Assembly (NCBI RefSeq): GCF_000499845.2
Contig: NC_023753.2
Span: forward strand, 19,838,418-19,902,417
DNA from: Phaseolus vulgaris
Taxonomy: Eukaryota; Streptophyta; Magnoliopsida; Fabales; Fabaceae
Direction of reading: 5' to 3'
Length of the DNA stretch: 64,000 bases
The notes under the pieces were generated by a model, which had not been told where the DNA came from, did no database searches, and was given only the letters and a program-made list of their open reading frames with translations. Positions within the stretch are counted from its first letter, which is position 1, and each line of letters begins with the position of its first letter. Of this stretch, positions 24,587-37,318 are shown in pieces. The translations under genes were made by a program, and so were the position numbers.

Positions 24587-26237
24587 CTTCTTTTTTATCA
24601 ACAATTAATTAATAAAATTAAAATGGGATATTTTAGGAGTGTCTCAATCCTTATATAAGAAACTTCTAGTTTAAACATTCAACAAAAAAAACTTAATGAG
24701 GTGACCCACCACTCATCTCAACAATCTTAAACTAACTACAATATGATTGTATATTGGAATTTTCCAGTAGACACAAACTGCGTTAACCGCACTTCTAATC
24801 CACCTCCTTGATCCCAAACCCGGATCCTTACCAACTTGTATCCCCACCCAACCCTTCTAATCCACCTGATGTTTGACAAAAAAATCTTTGGTTCCTTTGT
24901 TATCAAGCTACCAGCAAGAAGAATAGAGATTTCCTCCCTCCCCATTACATATATTTAGGCTCATCACAGTTGTATTGGCAAAGCTATATTCGGTCCCTGC
25001 TGCCAAGTCATGTCCATTTCCATTTGACTAACTTTACTCACCTCCCACCTGGATTAAGAGCAAAACAGGACTATGTGCAACAACACTATATTGGCATAAC
25101 ACTATATTGGCATAGTTATATTTTGTCCCTGCTGCCAAGCCATTTTCATTTCTATTTGACTACCTTTAGTCACCTCCCACCTGCCTTAAGAATAAAGCTA
25201 GACTATGTGCAGCAACACTATAACAGAGTTATTTTGTGCTCCCATTTTGTACTAAAGAACTAGAAGAATCGCACCTGCATTAAGAAAACAGCAGGACCAT
25301 GTGCAGCAATACACTGTAACAGGGTTATTTTGTGCTCCCAATTTGTACCCAGCAACCAGCAATCAAATACCAGACTTAAACCCATGCACATAGTTGATGA
25401 TTTACGTAGAAACATAGTTGCTACGTCCACCATATGCTTCCTAGCAGCTCTTCCACATGTTCCCTGTATGTACCCTACTAGACTTCTTAGTTTCTTATAA
25501 ATAAGATGGATCTGCATCGTACCAACCATAAACCAGTGCCTCTCACTACTACACATCCTCAGTTTATGAGCAAACCTGCCTCCACATATAAATTCCATAG
25601 TTTCCCATCAACACCCATTTAGTCACCTGCATACTCTAATTCATAGATGTTCCATTTTGCCCCAGAATAGATTTAGCGGATACAAAGAAGGCAATGATTG
25701 GGATTCAGATGCCAATCGGAGAAAGAATACAAAAAATAGCCTTCCCTATGTTTCAACCATATCCAAGAAAGAAGTTGGGCCGCATGTCTAAAAATCACAT
25801 TATTCCTGTGCTCCCATATACAACGTACAATCGCCGCCCACACACCCTTCCATACCTGATTTTGTTTCTCGGACATATGAACTAAATGAAAGTTCACAAA
25901 ATGACTACAAATATCCTTATTCTGTGCTCCCAATACCTATCCATTTGCAACAAAGCATCCAAACACGATGTGCATAAACATAGTCCAAGAACAAATGTTG
26001 GGTGGTTTCTTCTGACTGGTTACAGAGTACGCATAAAGATGGATTCACTACCACTCCTTGTGCCACAAGCTTCTGATTAGTTGGTATTCTGTCCAGGAGG
26101 ATTCTCCAGGCAGTGATCAAGACTTTTGGTAAAGCTTTGGTCTTCCATAGTAGACTAAATACACCACTACTTGGTATGGTACCTTGATTGGCTAAAATAG
26201 TATATGTTGATTTTACAAAAAAAATCCCCTTGGAATC
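24587..26237 (-). pseudogene. LINE (L1-like) 3' part: RT zinc-binding domain and 3' UTR
   Basis: The - strand continuation of the LINE interrupted by A2. From 26237 it reads through a W..DSKG.F.VKS.Y motif (the first bases lie across the A2 insertion) into TAWRILLDRIPTNQKL and a zinc-binding C-x2-C...H segment (26120-25917), where a later conserved Cys is Tyr. A frameshift near 25920 shifts to WAAIVRCIWEHRNNVIF (25933-25673). The 3' UTR carries diverged tandem repeats (24975-25350) and ends with GAGACACTCC, then CCCATTTTAATTTTATTAA and an A-run (T-run 24587-24598 on +), typical of legume LINE tails. It is non-functional. Confidence 0.75.
24975..25350 (-). repeat. About 110-135 bp degenerate tandem repeats in the LINE 3' region
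   Basis: Three imperfect units with the shared blocks TCCCTGCTGCCAAG, CACCTCCCACCTG and ACTATGTGCA.CAACAC. Confidence 0.6.
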
Positions 26238-27036
26238 TGATCCTGCCTGTTGACCGGAACGCTGGAAACTGCCTCGTCAAAGGATCGACGTGCGCACCGC
26301 TTCAAACCTCTGTTCCTCTTCGAGATCCACCTCAAGAACCTGCAAAGAAACAGAGCGGCGCCGCTGCGGCCGATCGCACTCCAACGCCCAAGTCAGTGAC
26401 CGAATCACCAAATACTAAGAGAACAGGAACCGTGCAAATCCTCTCTCACAGTAAGCTCTATAACTCGCAAGCGTAAAGAGTGTAATCTGAACGTGCGTAC
26501 CTCAGAAAGTTCGTTGAGAACTCTTATATACCTGGTTGCTTTCTCTCTCCTGGCAGTTACAGACTTGGACACGTGGCTTGCATCCAGCTGTACACATGCC
26601 ATCATCTGGAGCCTCATTGACTTGGGCGCTGCTTCTGACTCTCTTTTTGGCTAAGTTATTTATGCATGGTGCTGCCCAGTACATAGCTAACTTGGGAGTG
26701 CGATCTCTACTGGAACTGGCGAGTTAGGGTGCCTTCATACACCTTCCCTGTGGTCTCGTCGGCCGCCTTCATAATCTGCACCACCTTCATCTCTGGCGAT
26801 GTGCTTGCTCTGGCGATCTCCAATCACTAGGTCGCCTGAGTTTACATCTGGCGACTTCATCTTTAACCTGGTGATCGCCGATTCTGGTATGCTGGAGATC
26901 GGAACACGCCAACTTAATAACTGGCGACTTCACGAGCCCCCCGACTTCCTTCCCTTCTGCCAACCTGGCGCCTTGTCAACACGCCTATACTGTAGCTGGA
27001 TGCCACGTCATCACTTCCGACTACCAGGGCGGTACA
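26238..27036 (-). repeat. LTR-A, 3' LTR of A2
   Basis: 799 bp, TGATCCTGCC...GGGCGGTACA. The - strand has a TATA-like TATATAAG near 26523-26531. The leader module on the - strand is near 26344-26404. It is identical in length to the 5' LTR apart from 222 bp (26689-26910) that are missing there. Confidence 0.95.
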
Positions 27037-27052
27037 CAAGCCCCCCAGTCTT
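27037..27052 (-). other. A2 polypurine tract
   Basis: The - strand reads AAGACTGGGGGGCTTG immediately before the 3' LTR start TGTACCGCCC. It is the plus-strand primer for reverse transcription and is identical to the B1 tract. Confidence 0.85.
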
Positions 27053-27396
27053 AAGCGAAGACTTGTCCAGCGAAAAGACTAGAAGAGTCACGTCAACACC
27101 AGTCTACGTGGCACTGACGCAGAATTCCAAGCGGTTGTACCTTCTGCTTCTCTGACGCTCCACCAAACCCCTCACCCATCGTTCGACACGTGGCCTCATC
27201 AACGGTTACCTTCAGTTACCGTTTGCGCTTCCCAAACCCATTTCGAAAAAACTCTTAAACCCCTTTTCACTCCACACTGTTCCATCAGTTTTCTTCGTAT
27301 TAACAAACGCTCTAACTTCCTTCTGCAAAAAACTCTCAGCGCTCTCCAACATTCTGAATCACCATCATCCTTCGTCGTCTTCCTGATCATCAAAAG

Positions 27397-27629
27397 GTAC
27401 CTACTTTCCTTCTTCTGCTGGTTTTCCTTGCATTTTAACCGATTCGCATCATCCTGTAACTGCCTGGTGCATACGCTGTGGGTTGCTTTTTCCATTTCTC
27501 CTTCTACGTAACTTAGGGCTTCGTCAATCATCGCAACGAACCTACGTTCGTTCGTTTTTCACCTTCCTTCCATGATCGAGTCAGCCTTTGTGACCCCTGA
27601 CCATTTTTCCTTTTCTTCTTCCTTTGCAG
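27397..27629 (+). other. Predicted 5' UTR intron of the A2 aORF
   Basis: CAAAAG|GTACCT and a pyrimidine tract ending CCTTTGCAG| lie 8 bases before an ATG at 27638. This parallels the C element leader intron (11396-11600). Confidence 0.5.
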
Positions 27630-27637
27630 CTGCAACA

Positions 27638-30287
27638 ATGACTCGCACAAAGATCACCCCGAATCCTCCTCCTTTATCATGAAACCCCTCTTCACAAGCA
27701 CACGATCCACCACGAGTTTGTGGCGCTTCATCTTCCCAGGCTGAGAGGCCTGCGTCTTCCCGCCCTAACCTGGTCCAGGCGACTCCACCTATCGCCGGAG
27801 GAGCCCTCGTTCCCTTGCCAGACTTCAAAACCCTGTATCCCTAGGCCAACTCGACCCTTTTGAGGGAAACATCTTCTGTGAACACTGCTGGAGCAGTTTT
27901 GCGGCTGACAAAGGGGGATGAGCCTCACCAAACATTTCATAAGGAGCACGATGAAAAGATGATAGTGCTACCTTGCCCCCCCGATCTGCCCGTTTGTGCC
28001 GACGATAAGGTGAGCACTGACGGGCCCTTCTGCTTCGTCTACACAACCTTATTCAAGAAGGTGAAGCTCAAGTTCCCTTTCACACGTTTCGAAAGGGAGC
28101 TCCTTACCGAGCTTAACATCGCCGCCGCCCAGCTCCATCCCAACAGCTGGGCGTTTGTGCGTGCGTTCCAAGTGATGTGCGACCATCTGGGGTTGCCCGC
28201 ATCCGTAGACGTATTTCTATTCCTCTTCGAAGCCAAGCACCCAGGAGACCGCCTGTGGGTTAGCTTGAATGGGATTGCTGGGAGGTCAATCTTTGCCATC
28301 TTCCAGCAATCCTATAAAGACTGGAAAGGGAAGTTCGTCCAAGTGCGCCCTAACGACAAGGACGCCTCCCTACTCGACGGCTTCCCCTTGTACTGGGTGG
28401 ACAAGGGGAAGAAAGAGTCCAAGAGCTGCTTCAGGAAACCCAGAAGTCCTGACAGCATGGGAGCGTTGGACCGAGACCTCTGCCTTTTCTGGAAAAGGGT
28501 CGCGGATGCCAACATCACTTTCCTTACCACCACCCTGATCTGCTTCGAATTCTACGAGGACCAACTCGAAATTCGAATAGGTTAGAACATTTGAACTGTT
28601 GTTTTAATACTGCTTCTGTTTAACTGCTTCTGGGCGTCTTGTGCGTTATGCGCAAGACTTTGGTTTTATTTTTCTGCACCGATCACCTGCTTTGCTGCAT
28701 ACTGCCTTATGCACTTATTTTCTCTTTGAGTTAACCCATGCATTCTCGTTCTATGCAGATAACATGTTGGGCAAGGGTATGCTCGCTGAATTGAGGGCGC
28801 TCGCCCGAACCCACGGGCTGGCGACGGGCTCTCAAACAGTGCCAAATTCGGTGGTGGAGATCGCCGTAGCCCAGGGTCGATCGCCACCTAAGGGCCCAGC
28901 TCCCTCCGACGTCCAGCCCGCCGCCCAACGTAAGAAACTTATTCTCAAAAGGCCTAAGAGGAAAGCTCCTCAAGTCATCCATGAGGAGGAAGAAGAAGAT
29001 GACGAGGTCACCGAAGATGGCCTCGTTACAAAGAGGAAGAGGGTGGCACCTTCTTCACCACCTGCCCCACCCCCTCTTCCAATCTCAACACCGCCATCCA
29101 CGCCTGCCCCACCTCCAACAGTGCCATCTCCACCAGCTCCCGCCTCCCCAGTCCAAGCCATTCCATTGGCAACTGCGCCACCTGCGGTTGAGGCCGCCGA
29201 AGACAATTTCTTGGAGGACCCCCCAAGCGCCTCCACGCCACATGTATCAGTTGGAGGGGGTCCTCCCTCTAACGCCTCAGCTGCAGATGCCGCTCCAATC
29301 GGGGATGAGGTTGCCCACACCTCTCCGATTCTGATCACCGAGTCCCCGACGTCGCCACCACGAGCAGAAGCACCCACTGAAGAACCAACTAAAGAGGGTG
29401 GTGACGGAAACCAACAACAGGCCCCACCAGCGCCTCTCCAAGCAGCAAACCTCCCTCTCGAGGTCACGAGGATGTGGGAGCCTTTGTCCGCTAAGCTGAA
29501 GACGATAGCGGAAGACATTCCCGCCATCATAACTAGGGCGGTGCAGAGCTCCACCAGGAAGCTCCAGGACGACCTCTTCAACCTCAAAACAGAGAACAAC
29601 ACCATGAAGGTTGAGGTGGAGAAGTTGTCCTTCAACTTGACGCTCGCGGAGATTGAACACTCCCGAGTAGAGGACGCAATGAGCACTGAGCTCAGATTGG
29701 CGCGCAAGGAGGCCACTGATCTCCGCCATAAGGTGCAGCAACTGGCTCAAGAAAAGATTGAACTGGAGAGCAAGATTGTGCCTTATCGCGTCAGGGTGGC
29801 TGACCTGGAGGCTCTCGTAAAAACCGACGCCGCCAAGGTGAAGAAATTGGAGAAAAGGTCAGCCGACCAAGAGACCCTCCTTGGGCAGGTGGAAAAGGCG
29901 AGGGATGACGCCCTGGCTGAGCTCGACGAGGCCAACAAGGAGAAAGGGAAACTTGCTGCCGAATTGGGACAAGCGCAAGCAGAATCCAAGAAGGTTGCTG
30001 AAGACCTTCTCCAGGCTCAAGAGACCAATGAACAACTCAAGAAGCAGGTTGAAGAGCTGGAGCAACAGAATAAGGAACTGAAAGAGCAAACTGAAGATCT
30101 CAAGAAGCGGATTGAGGAACTTCAGAAGCAGATTGAAGAACTCAAGCTGAACTCTGCTCAAATTCTGGCTGCTGGATTCGAAGCTGCGCGGGAACAATTT
30201 GCTTGCTTGTTCCCCGACCTGGACCTCAGCATGGTGTCACTTGATAACGAGGTAGTGGATGGAAACGTGGTTCCTGCTGAAGACTAA
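27638..30287 (+). pseudogene. A2 antisense aORF: gypsy-type transposon domain + NLS + coiled coil
   Basis: Two coding exons: 27638-28580 and 28759-30287 (intron 28581-28758, AATAG|GTTAGA...TATGCAG|AT, phase kept). Exon 1 has in-frame stops TGA 27680 and TAG 27842; from 27845 to the exon end the frame is open and holds the 'putative gypsy type transposon' domain (QLHPNSWAFVRAF, WVSLNGIAG, FQQSYKDWKGKF). Exon 2 (about 509 residues, fully open) has basic nuclear-localisation-like clusters (KRPKRKAP, TKRKRV), an acidic EEEEEDDE run, a Pro/Ala-rich linker, then about 260 residues of coiled coil ending in DLDLSMVSLDNEVVDG. It is antisense to pol. The function is unknown; the long open exon suggests past protein-level constraint. 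Confidence 0.75.
28581..28758 (+). other. Coding-region intron of the A2 aORF
   Basis: 178 bp with GT...AG ends and a T-rich 3' part. It joins an exon ending in G to AT AAC ATG, keeping both long frames in register. The C element has a 91-bp intron at the same place and phase. Confidence 0.65.
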
Positions 30288-31468
30288 TCGATTCTCTCCA
30301 TCTACTACCTTCGTGCCTTTCCCTTGTATAAAATTCTGTAATAAACTCGTATTTTCTTGCACACGTACTTTTGAGCTGATACTTTACTTAATGAAATTAC
30401 TTGTGCATTTCTTCTTGCAACCTCTTCGTTTACCTTTAACTTTCCTTGCGTGATTTACGTCAAAGAAATAACTTAGTAATCTCGTAGGCACGCTCTTGTA
30501 CTTAGCCATTTCGAACCATCTCAACTTCGACTAATAATCACATTAATCAACTCGTAAACTTAGGGCAATGAACCTTAGCGTAAAATGATACTTCAGGCAA
30601 TGGACTTTAACTCAACCCCTGGCTTTATAACATCGTTGCACCCGATCTGCTTCATCAAAACGGGTCTTTGACTTCTCGCCATTGCTTGAATGTTTCCTGG
30701 TCGCCAGAGACTCTTGGCAACACCAGCTTCTTCCTGCCTTCACACCTTGGCCATTGCTCTTTCATCTTGGGGTAGAGGCGCCTTTCGGATCCTTCTCTAC
30801 CTTGTGCTTCAGAGCAAGAGACCGGGTGGCTAGGCGTTCTCTTCGAACCTACCTCAGCCACCCTCAGAACTTCTTCCACCCTCTACACCATACCTGAATT
30901 CGTTCGAGACGAGAAGGATTTTATCTTGCCTGAACTCGCTCATGGGCGAGAAGGTCTTTTACTCGCCTGAACTCGCTCATAGGCGAGAAGGTCTTTTACT
31001 CGCCTGAACTCGCTCATAGGCGAGAAGGTCTTTGAATCGTGCCTCTACATTGCCCCAGGGGTTACATCTTCTCGCCCCCAGAAACACTGAGGACTTTTAC
31101 TCTTTCTCGCCTGCACTCGCTCGACGGCGAGGAGGTCTTTTACCTGCCTCGGAACGCGCGCGGGCGTTGAGGTCTTTTAACTGGTGCCTCCGATCGCCGA
31201 AAAACGATGAGGACTTTAGCTTTTTTAGAAAGCGTGCAATATATCTTTACTTGCCTTAAATCACGTATAAGTGACAAGGTCTTTCTTCAAAACTTTTTGG
31301 AAAATAGCAAGCATGCAATCTGAAAACGCCTTACACTTCGAAAACTCTTCTTTTTATTGGGTGGCCTCATTAAAAACCCTCCTTAGGGAAAAAAGAGTGC
31401 CCCCTTCAAACTGTTTTATCAGAGACATTATAATATAACTTTTGTGTTTGTCTTTACTTACAAAGCTC
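30288..31468. other. A2 spacer between aORF and pol, with tandem repeats
   Basis: Colinear with the A1 spacer (778-2136). It has three to four 37-bp units (about 30895-31030; ACTCGCTCATAGGCGAGAAG type) and one 64-bp unit. There is no conserved coding frame. Confidence 0.6.
30895..31030. repeat. About 37-bp tandem repeat (A2)
   Basis: Units CCTGAACTCGCTCATAGGCG with period 37, each with a CTCGCC...GGCGAG inverted repeat. Confidence 0.8.
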
Positions 31469-34400
31469 TTAACTATAGTACAACTTCAGGTGCGTGGCGT
31501 TCCAGGTGCGAGGAATCGCCCCTCCTTCCAGCGTCTCTAAGCGGTAGGCGCCGTTCCCGAGCGCCTCGGTTATTCTGAACGGTCCAGTCCACTTGGGTGA
31601 CAGCTTATTCTCCATCTCGTACTGGTGGGCTTTTCTCATCACCAGGTCGCCTTCTCTAAATTGCCTTGGCATCACCTTCGAGTTGTACCTTCATTCAATC
31701 CTTCTCTTCACCGCCTCAGCTTTCAGTCTCGCCTCTTCCCTGACCTCATCCAGTAGGTCCAGGTTCAGCCTTCTCTCTTCATTCGAGTCTTCCTCTACAA
31801 AGTTCTGGAATCTCGGCGAGCTCTCCTGGATCTCTACTGGAATCATCGCATCACACCCATAGACCAAACTGAACGGGGTCTCATGGGTTCCTGACTGCTC
31901 GGTGGTGTGGTATGCCCAGACTATACGGGGCACCTCCTCAGCCCAGCTTCCCTTGGCTTTTTCTAGCCTTCTCTTCAAACCTCTCAACAACACCCGATTA
32001 GCTGACTCCACCTGGCCATTTGTCTGAGGGTGCTCGACGGATGCAAACACTTGTTGAATTCCCACCCCTTCGCAAAGCTTCTTCAACAGGTGACTTGCAA
32101 ACTGAGTCCCATTGTCCGACACCGGGCGCTTAGGCACTCCAAACCGGCACACGATGTTCTTCCACACGAAACCTTCGATCTTGTGTGCGGTGATCTGGGC
32201 CACTGGTTCTGCTTCGATCCACTTGGTGAAATATTCAATCGCCACCACCAAGTACTTCATCTGCCTGATCGCCAGCGGAAAAGGTCCCAGGATGTCGATT
32301 CCCCAGGTATGAAACGGCCAAGGGCTGTAGATCGACTTCAACTCCTCAGGAGGCGCCTTGTGTCAATCGGCGTGCTGTTGGCATTGCTTGCAACATTGGG
32401 CATACTTCTTGCAGTCTTCTCTCATCGTTGGCCAGTAGTAGCCTGCACGGAGAGTCCTCGCGGCCAGAGCTCGACCCCCGACGTGGCTTCCGCATATACC
32501 TTCGTGGAGCTCCGCCATGATTCTCGTGCACTTCTCGCCATGTATACATTCCAGGAGCGGGTGAGTGAACCCAAACCTGTACAGATCGCCATCAATCAGG
32601 GTGTACTTGCTAGAATTCTTCTTTACCTTCCTAGCCTCAGTCGGATCCAGCGGGAGAAGGCCATCTGCCAGGCACCGCTTGTACTGTGTTATCCAAGTGT
32701 CTGGCTCATGGGTAGCGCAGACCTGCATCACGTTCACCTTCTCTCCCCGAAATGCTCTAATTCTCGGCGATCTCAGAGTTTCTTGCGTCAGGGACTTATG
32801 GCTTCTCGCTGCTTTCTCCGTCGACTTGCTTATCTGAAGGACCAGGTGATCTGCCACAAATGCTCTCGGCGTCTTCAGAGTTTCTTGGATCACCGTCCTC
32901 TGCCTATCCCCCTTGCCTGAACTGGCGAGCTTAGCTAGCAAGTCAGCTCGGGCATTCTGCTCTCTGGGCACATGCACTACTTCAGAGGAGGCAAAGGAAC
33001 TCTTCAACTCCTGCACATATTCCAGATAGGCCGCCATTTGTGGATCTTTAGCCTGGAACTCGCCTGTTACTTGCCCTGTGACTAGCAGCGAGTCACTCTT
33101 AGCCATCAACACCCTAGCTCCCATCTCCTTGGCCAGCAAAATCCCGGCGATCAGCGCCTCATACTCTGCTTGATTGTTACTGGCTTTGAAGGCAAATCTC
33201 AAAGATTGCTCGATCAGCACGCCGTTGGGCCCTTCTAAGATGACTCCAGCACCGCTACCCTGCTGGTTCGACGATCCGTCCACCGAGAGTACCCAACGGA
33301 AACCGTCCCCCTCAACTCGTGTCGCCTCAGACGAGAGCTCGACCACAAAATCTGCAAAGATTTGCCCCTTGATCGGGCCTCGGGGCTCATATTTGATGTC
33401 AAACTCTGACAGCTCCACTACCCATTTCACCATCCTTCCCGCAACGTCGGGCTTCTTCAAAACTTTCTGGATGGGCAGGTCAGTCATCACCAGTATGGTG
33501 AAGCTATGGAAATAGTGGCGCAACCTCCTCGCCGAAAACACCACAGCCAGCGCAGCCTTCTCCAGGGCCTGATATCTCGTTTCGGGGCCCTGCAACACCT
33601 TGCTAACAAAATAAATAGGCTTCTGAGCCTGATCTTGATCCTGGGCGAGCACCGCACTCACCGCCCTCTCAGTTACAGCAAAATACAACCTAAGAGGGGT
33701 TCCCACCAGCGGTTTGCACAGAACCGGCGGGCTCGCCAGATACTCCTTCAGCTTGACGAAGGCTTCCTCGCACTCCTTCGTCCAGGCAAACTTGTTATTG
33801 CGCCTCAAGCACTGAAAATAGGGATGTCCCTTCTCTCCGCTAGCTGACACGAAGCGAGACAGGGCTGCCATCCGACCTGTTAGCTGTTGAACCTCCTTCA
33901 CCGTAGCTGGGCTTCTCATCGCCAAGATGGCGGCACACTTATCAGGGTTTGCCTCTATGCCTCTTTCAGTCAAGAGGAAACCCAAAAACTTCCCAGCTTC
34001 CACGCCGAAAATGCATTTCTCTGGATTCAGCTTCAATCTGAACTTGGCGATCGTTGTGAACAATTCCTCCAAGTCGGCAACGTGCTTGCTCTTTTCCGGT
34101 GAGGTCACCACGACCATGTCATCGACGTACGCTTGCACGTTCCTTCCCAGCATTGGTGCAAGTACTCGATCCATCAGCCTCTGGTACGTGGCCCCCGCGT
34201 TCTTCAGCCCAAACCGCATCACCTTGTAGCAATAGCACGACCTCTCCGTCATGAAGGCTGTCTTCTCTTCATCCATGGGATGCATCTTGATCTGATTATA
34301 CCCCGAGAAGGCATCCAGGAAACTCAACAACTTACACCCTGCAACACTGTCAACCAGGGCGTCTATACTTGGCAAAGGATACGAATCCTTTGGGCAAGCT

Positions 34401-36909
34401 TTGTTCAGGTCGGTGAAATCGACGCACATGCGCCATTTCCCGTTACTCTTCTTCACCAGCACGACATTCGCCAGCCATTCAGGGTACTGGACTTCCCTGA
34501 TGTGGCCTGCAGCAAGGAGCTTCTGCGTTTCATCTCTAATCGCCTGCCTCCTCTCCTCATTGAACTTTCTTCTTCTTTGTCGCACTGGTCTCACCAAGTT
34601 GTCCATCGCCAGATGATGGCACAAGAAGTCGGGATCAATCCCGGGCATGTCCGAAGCGGACCATGCAAACGCGTCCAGATGCCGCTCAATCACCTTGGCG
34701 ATCTGGTCCTGGAGCTCGACCTCCAGAGATCTTCCCAGCTTGAAGATCTTTCCCCCGATCTCTTTCTCGAGCCACTGCTCGACAGGTTTTGGCCTGGATT
34801 CTCGGGCGATCACCGCCCTGGCGATTCCCTGCTCTCTCGCTTCCTCAGGGCGATTCCGCGCCTCTTCCTCCTCCAGACCAGCGTTTCCCTCCCCCAGCTC
34901 AGCGTCCACCATCTCCACGTCCCTTCCGGCGGTCTCTTCCGCTACCGTCGATCTGGGCTTCACACCGGGAGGTGGGGTGGTTGTTACATAACTCACTGAT
35001 CTCTTGTTTTTCAGGCTATTCTCATAGCACTTTTTCGTTTCTTTCTGATCAGACTTGATCGTGATCACCACCCCCTCCATAGACGGCAACTTCACCTTCA
35101 TGTGCCGAGTCGACGGTATAGCGCCTATCCTGTTAAGCGTGGGCCTTCCCAACAGGATGTTGTATGCTGAAGGAGCGTTTACAATGAGGTACTTGATTTT
35201 CTCCGTCCTCGAACCAGCCTCATCTGTAAACGTGGTTCTCAACTCAATATACCCCCTGACCTCCACCTGGTCACCAGCGAACCCATACAGGCACCCTCCA
35301 TAGGGCCTTAGCTGGTCAAGGGGCAACTCCAGCTGCGTGAAAGTCGGCCAGAACATCACGTCTGCCGAGCTTCCCTGGTCCACCAGAACTCTGTGGACCT
35401 TCCTTCCCGCCGTAATCAACGAAATGACTATGGGATCGTTGTCATGGGGCACAACGTCCCGAAGATCCTGCTTGGTGAACGTAATGTCCACCTCCGGCGA
35501 GTGATCTTCAAACATATCCACTGTCATCACCGACCGCGCGTACTTCTTCCTCTGCGATGCGGTGCATCCACCACCTGAGAAGCCTCCTGCAATGGTGTGG
35601 ATTTCCCCGTGGATAGGCATCTCGTGTTGCTGGGCTTCTCCACCTGCTGGCTGGGAACTCGACGCTCCCCCCGTCCTCCTATCCAGCAGATAGTCATTTA
35701 GGAACCCGCTCTTAACCAGATCATCGAGCTGATACCCTAAGGACAAACACGAGTCCAAAGTGTGGCCAAAGCCCTGGTGAAACTCACACCAGGCGTCTGG
35801 CTTTGGTCCCAGCACCTTGTCGCCCACCTTCTCAGGCGCTTTCAACCTAGCAGATATATTGGGAATGGCGATCAGGTCCGCCAATCCCATAACAAACTTG
35901 TGCTTAGGTGGGCGATTGTATTCCCGGCGTGCTGGCTGCTGGCGTCCCTGGCCCCTCCCCTTGTTCCTCCTATCATAAGGATGGCGAGTCCTCTAGTCCT
36001 TCCTGGCCGCCGCCGCTGTTTCCAGCACCCTTTGCGGCTGGATCCTGGTCTGGGCGCGTGGCCTAGCGGGAGCCACGCTCCCTCTCTTCTCGGCGACCTC
36101 ACTCTCGTCGGCGATGTGAGCCACCGCAAGTCGCCTGACCTCAGCAAAAGTTGCAGGGTGAGCCCTGATCAAGGCCTCGCAGAATGGTCCTGGCAGCACG
36201 CCCTTCTTGAATGCATAGACCAACATTTCTTCATCTTTAGCCGGCGATCTGACCATCTGCGCTCCAAAGCGATTCAGGTAGTCTCTGAGGGACTCTCCCT
36301 GGTACTGCCTTATATCAAACAAATCATAAGACACCCTGGGCGGTGCCTTGTTCACGATGTATTGCTCGACGAAAACCTTCGAGAACTGCTGAAAATTGGT
36401 TATGTGACCGTTAGGTAGGCCACAAACCACTCCAACGCCGTTCCCTGGAGCGTGCTCACAAACATCTTGCAATACACGGCGTCTGACCCTCCCGACAGCA
36501 TCATCTGTGTATGGAACGTGGTTAGATGAGCCTCTGGATCCTCCACGCCGGTAAAGACAGCCTTGACAGGGACCACGCTCGTAGGAATAGGCGTGTCAGT
36601 AATCGCCTGAGCAAAAGGCATAGGAAAAACACGAGGTGGCGACGACGGCGCGACCTTTTCAGCAAAAGAACGCCCTTGCTGCTCCTGAAGAGCTTGACGC
36701 TGCTCCTCAGTCACCTTGCTGAGCTCCTCATTCCTGGCGCGAGAGGCGACCAGGTCCTCATGCATTCTCGCCTGCTCTATGCGTGAGGCTTCCACAGTTG
36801 CCTGCAACGAACGCATCATCTCTGCCATCTGTGCCATGGTCATGGCAGCGGCGCCTTCAGCAGCGACGGGCGCAACTGGACTTGAGCGATTGCTTCTCAT
36901 TTTTCTCAT
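31469..36909 (-). pseudogene. A2 gag-pol polyprotein (Tat lineage), broken
   Basis: Same domain order as A1: gag (ATG 36909 or 36900), C-x2-H-x4-H-x4-C knuckle, protease VDQGSSADVM, RT with YVDDMVVV, degenerate Ty3 RNase H (AVTERAV), archaeal-type RNase H (VDGSSNQQGSG, HVPREQNARAD), integrase with GID, SDNGTQF and GQVES, and a C-terminal GPFRITEALGNGAYRLE segment without chromodomain. Lesions: frameshift in gag near 36415; in-frame TAG 35993-35995; TGA 32363-32365 between the integrase zinc finger and core; TGA 31691-31693 near the C-terminus. One RT residue before FGLKNAG is Arg where A1 has Pro. All stops could be C-to-T or G-to-A changes. Confidence 0.92.
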
Positions 36910-37318
36910 GAAACTCAGCGAATCACAGAATGCAGCGAACAACACTTACTTCAGCTACGATTGAGTCAACGATCAATCGGAAAAACTGTGCGAAACTCCG
37001 CGAGAAAACTCAAGAACACCGCAAACCTTCAATGAAACTTGCAACTCCACCAGAAACCACTGCTCTTCCCACGGACAACCAAACGAGCGAAAGAACTCAA
37101 CTCCACCGAACAAATTACGCGTAAACAGCAGGAAAACCTCACTTCACCGATCGAAAACCCAAACGAACGGTATAAAACGCGAATTCACCGAACAAATTTC
37201 AAGAAAACAGCGAACGATGGTTGCACCAGCACACAACCACGCAGAAACTTCGAAAACCTTTAAGAACTCACGCTGTGGATGGGAGCAAGTTTTACACGAC
37301 CCCACGGTGGGCGCCTGA
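36910..37318 (-). other. A2 leader with tRNA-Lys primer-binding site
   Basis: A-rich leader. At about 37299-37315 the - strand reads GGCGCCCACCGTGGGG, complementary to the 3' end of tRNA-Lys(CUU), three bases from the LTR. Confidence 0.8.
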
